Assembly (NCBI GenBank): GCA_964347475.1
Contig: CAYFYY010000145.1
Location: 1 to 6,962 of the forward strand
Origin: GCA-020356105 sp964347475
Lineage (GTDB): Bacteria > Pseudomonadota > Alphaproteobacteria > UBA8366 > JADFVY01
Length of the DNA stretch: 6,962 bases
Reading direction: 5' to 3'
Of this stretch, positions 4,500 to 6,962 are shown piece after piece. Within the stretch, counting starts at the first letter, position 1. The number at the start of each line of letters is the position of its first letter. Made by a program: the position numbers and the translations under genes. The notes under the pieces were generated by a model. The model made no database searches. It saw only the letters and a list, made by a program, of their open reading frames with translations, and had not been told where the DNA came from.

Positions 4500-6824
4500 T
4501 CACGCATCCGTTATTGGCGGCGCGCGGCCGACGGTGAGGTCCGGCACCGTGCCATGCCAGCGCTCGACCTCGACGAGCGCGCTGCCGGCCACCGGACCCT
4601 GGGCCAGGCGGGACGTGCCGGCATCGCGCGTCAGCACGTTGGGATTGCCGTGCCGGTCGAGCGTGCCAATCCGGCCGGGTTCGACGGGGTCGTACCAGGC
4701 GCCGGTCGCCATGGCGACCACGCGCGGCCGCACCGCATCTGTGATCTTCGCACCGGCAAGGCAGGCGCCGCGCGCGTTGTACAGGCGCACGACGTCGCCG
4801 TCCGCGATGCCCCGTGCCGCGGCATCGTCGGGATGGAGCCACACCGGCTCGCGGCCGCCGATCTTCTGCTCCCGGCTGACTCGGCCGTTGTCCATTTGAC
4901 TGTGCAGCCGCGTCGACGGCTGGTTGGAAACCAGATGCAGGGGAAACCCTTGCGCGGCTGCGGCGCCGAGCCACTCGGCGGGCGCACGCCATACCGGATG
5001 GCCCGGGCAGTCGTCGTAGCCGAACGCCTCGATCGCCGGCGAGAAGATCTCGATCCGTCCCGACGGCGTCCGCAGTGGCGCCTGCTTCGGATCGAGCCGA
5101 AACTTCTCGAACAGCACGTAGGGACGCGCCGGCGGTTCGAACTCGTGCTGGCCGGCCTCCCAGAAGGTGTCGAAATCGGGCATCTCCAGGTCGTAATGGG
5201 CCGCCTGCTGCCGCGCCACGTCATAGATATGCCGGAGCCAGCCCATCTCGTCGCGCCCCTCGGTGAACGCCTCGCCGAACCCGAGGCGATGCGCCAGATC
5301 GCCGAAGATGCGGAAATCGTCGCGCGCGCCCGCGACGGGGTCGATGGCGCGGCGCATGGCGATCACGAACCGGTCGAGCGACGAGGCCGCGATGTCGTTG
5401 CGTTCCAGCGGCGTCGTCGCCGGCAACACGATATCGGCGTGGCGCGCCGTTGCCGTCCACCAGGGCTCATGGACGACGATCGTCTCGGGTCGCCGCCACG
5501 CGGCGATCAGGCGGTTGAGATCCTGGTGGTGATGGAATGGATTGCCGCCCGCCCAATAAACAAGCCGGATGTCCGGGTAGGTCAGCCGCTGCCCGTTGAA
5601 GTCGATCGTTGCGCCGGGCTTCAGCAACATGTCCGCGATGCGTGCCACCGGTATGTCGATGCCGGCCGGTCTTCGCCCCGCCGGCATGCGCGGCACCGGC
5701 GCCTTGCGGCGCGGATTGCCCATGCCGTTCACCGCACCATACCCGAAGCCGAAGCCGCCCCCCGGAAGTCCGATCTGGCCAAGCAGCGCGGTCAGCACGA
5801 CCGTCATCCAGTACGCCTGTTCGCCGTATTCGGCGCGCTGCAGCGACCAGCTCGAGGTGACGAAGGTGCGCATCGCAGCCATTCGCCGGGCAAGGTCGCG
5901 GATCGTATCGGCCTCCAGGCCGGACAGCCGGGCCGCCCAGTCCGCATCCTTGGGCTGGCCATCGACGTCGCCCAGAAGATAGGGACGGAACGCATCGAAC
6001 CCCACGGTGTAGCGGGCCAGGAAGGCCGTGTCGTGCAGCCCTTCCGCAACCAGCGTGTGGGCGAGGCCCAGCATGATCGCGGTATCGCTGCCGGGTCGCG
6101 GCGCCAGCCACTCCGCATCGAGGAAGTCGGCGGCGTCGCCGCGCAGCGGGCTGATCGAGACGAAGCGGACGCCGGCGTCACGGGCGCGCCGCAACCAGCG
6201 CGCCGCCGTGTGTTCGCCCGTGCCGCCGGATTCGACCTGGGTATTCTTCAGCGGCACGCCACCGAACATGACCATCAGGCGCGTCGCCTCGACGATGCTC
6301 TGCCAGCTGGTGCCGGGGCCGCTGACCGGCTGCAGCGTGCCGACGATGTGCGGCATGACGATCATGCCCGCGGCATAGGAATAGTTCGTGACCTGTCCGG
6401 TGAAACCGCCGGCGCCATTCAGGAATCGGTGCAGCAGGGTGCGTGCGTGGTGCAGCCGCCCGGCACTGGCCCAGCCGTATGAGCCGCCGAAGATCGCCGC
6501 ACTGCCATGGGTGTCGCGGACCCGCGCCACCTCGCCTGCCACGAGGTCGAGCGCCGTCTCCCAGTCGACCGGCACGAACGGCTCGGCGCCGCGTCCCGCC
6601 CTGTCGCCGGCGGGCCCGTTCTGCAGGTACCCGGCGCGTACGTAGGGCCGGTCGATGCGGCTCGCATCGTACAGGGCGTCGGGGATCGAGCGCAGGATCG
6701 GCGACGGATCGGGATCGTCGGCGAACGGCCGCACGCCGACGACGCGCCTGTCCCGCATCTCCGGCGTGAACGCGCCCCAATGCGTCGCCGATCCCGTGTA
6801 CGGTGTCCGTGAACCCGTCGCCAT
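4500..6824 (-). CDS. Molybdopterin-dependent oxidoreductase, BisC/TorA/DorA (DMSO reductase) family
   Basis: This gene encodes a 774-residue bis-MGD molybdenum enzyme that would reduce S- or N-oxides (methionine sulfoxide, biotin sulfoxide, DMSO or TMAO); the substrate cannot be fixed by eye. The family start THWGAF (residues 14-19) is followed by GGSYGWASAGRLHHA (113-127) and NYSYAAGMIVMPHIVGT (147-163), in which Ser149 is the expected Mo ligand. Then come SDTAIMLGLAHTLVAEGLHD (246-265), GQIGLPGGGFGFGYG (349-363), WAGGNPFHHHQDLNRL (424-439) and the C-terminal cofactor domain from about 625, with QPSTRLHSQMDNG (635-647) and HPDDAAARGIADGDVVRL (664-681). There is no N-terminal Cys cluster, so no Fe-S centre, as expected for this branch. 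Unlike TorA and DorA it lacks a twin-arginine signal, which suggests a cytoplasmic, BisC-like enzyme. GAGG stands 7 nt before the ATG. It is co-directional with the DUF3179 gene. The gene appears intact. Confidence 0.93.
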   Translation of the reverse strand: MATGSRTPYTGSATHWGAFTPEMRDRRVVGVRPFADDPDPSPILRSIPDALYDASRIDRPYVRAGYLQNGPAGDRAGRGAEPFVPVDWETALDLVAGEVARVRDTHGSAAIFGGSYGWASAGRLHHARTLLHRFLNGAGGFTGQVTNYSYAAGMIVMPHIVGTLQPVSGPGTSWQSIVEATRLMVMFGGVPLKNTQVESGGTGEHTAARWLRRARDAGVRFVSISPLRGDAADFLDAEWLAPRPGSDTAIMLGLAHTLVAEGLHDTAFLARYTVGFDAFRPYLLGDVDGQPKDADWAARLSGLEADTIRDLARRMAAMRTFVTSSWSLQRAEYGEQAYWMTVVLTALLGQIGLPGGGFGFGYGAVNGMGNPRRKAPVPRMPAGRRPAGIDIPVARIADMLLKPGATIDFNGQRLTYPDIRLVYWAGGNPFHHHQDLNRLIAAWRRPETIVVHEPWWTATARHADIVLPATTPLERNDIAASSLDRFVIAMRRAIDPVAGARDDFRIFGDLAHRLGFGEAFTEGRDEMGWLRHIYDVARQQAAHYDLEMPDFDTFWEAGQHEFEPPARPYVLFEKFRLDPKQAPLRTPSGRIEIFSPAIEAFGYDDCPGHPVWRAPAEWLGAAAAQGFPLHLVSNQPSTRLHSQMDNGRVSREQKIGGREPVWLHPDDAAARGIADGDVVRLYNARGACLAGAKITDAVRPRVVAMATGAWYDPVEPGRIGTLDRHGNPNVLTRDAGTSRLAQGPVAGSALVEVERWHGTVPDLTVGRAPPITDA

Positions 6825-6908
6825 GCCCCCGCCTCGTGTAGCCGTCCCGCTGGCCGGTCATATCACAGCCCGGCGGGTCGGGTCACGGCCTGGTGTTCCG
6901 GCGGCTGT

Positions 6909-6962
6909 TCAGGCGGTGCGGATCTGTCCGAGGAAGCGCTCGACCGCCTCGCGCAGTTCGCG
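6909..6962 (-). CDS. C-terminal end of a probable methyl-accepting chemotaxis protein (partial)
   Basis: The - strand frame is open from the window edge to a TGA at 6909-6911 and encodes RELREAVERFLGQIRTA. The pattern (short acidic/basic helix, V-x-x-FL, then R-x-A at the end) is typical of the last residues of alphaproteobacterial chemoreceptors, which commonly end like EVERFLAxVRAA. Only 17 residues are visible, so the assignment rests on this signature and codon use. The gap to the molybdoenzyme ATG is 84 bp with no clear terminator, so read-through into that gene is possible. Confidence 0.55.
   Translation of the reverse strand, partial: RELREAVERFLGQIRTA

Noticed and set aside
3463..4992. 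A 509-residue version of the DUF3179 protein starting at 4992
   Set aside because: The extra N-terminal part lies inside the molybdoenzyme gene, is Arg-rich with no family match, and would bury the signal peptide that starts at 4446.
4494..6482. A 662-codon open frame on the + strand opposite the molybdoenzyme
   Set aside because: It is antisense to a gene with full-length family motifs. Its translation is Arg/Gly/Ala-rich low-complexity text with no recognisable domain, typical of GC-rich shadows.
6865..6908. Inverted repeat ACAGCC/GGCTGT after the chemoreceptor stop
   Set aside because: Six pairs across a 32-nt loop with no T-run on the - strand do not make a credible terminator.

Overview
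The window looks like chromosomal DNA of a GC-rich alphaproteobacterium. Two things point there: the proton-translocating transhydrogenase is split into three genes (pntAA, pntAB, pntB) in the Rhodospirillum rubrum arrangement rather than the two-gene E. coli form, and the other proteins read like those of Rhodospirillales/Hyphomicrobiales. Genus cannot be fixed from the sequence. A run of Ns shows that this is a draft or metagenome assembly.

Left part (1-2750, + strand): the 3' part of pntAA, then complete pntAB, then pntB interrupted by 137 Ns, closed by a strong intrinsic terminator. Together these genes encode the membrane enzyme that uses the proton gradient to drive NADH + NADP+ to NAD+ + NADPH. 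PntAA ends in an unusual Lys/Ala/Gly-rich repetitive tail. The N run lies inside a very conserved membrane segment of PntB, and its length does not fit the reading frame; this is best explained as an arbitrary gap size.

Middle part (2750-3460): a sharply AT-rich, palindrome-rich intergenic stretch (about 26% G+C over 2771-2910, in otherwise GC-rich DNA) leads into a small gene for a 102-residue exported protein of unknown function, followed by its own strong terminator.

Right part (3463-6962, - strand): reading in the direction of transcription, first the last 17 codons of what is probably a methyl-accepting chemotaxis protein, then a 774-residue cytoplasmic molybdenum enzyme of the BisC/TorA/DorA (DMSO reductase) family, then an exported DUF3179 protein with a CPLC motif. 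The last two are 53 bp apart with a hairpin between them and are probably co-transcribed. This block converges on the small-protein gene.

Most of the window is ordinary metabolic and respiratory gene content. I found no mobile element, CRISPR array, tRNA or rRNA. The parts most worth a second look are the AT-rich palindromic island, the PntAA tail, and the molybdoenzyme-DUF3179 pair.
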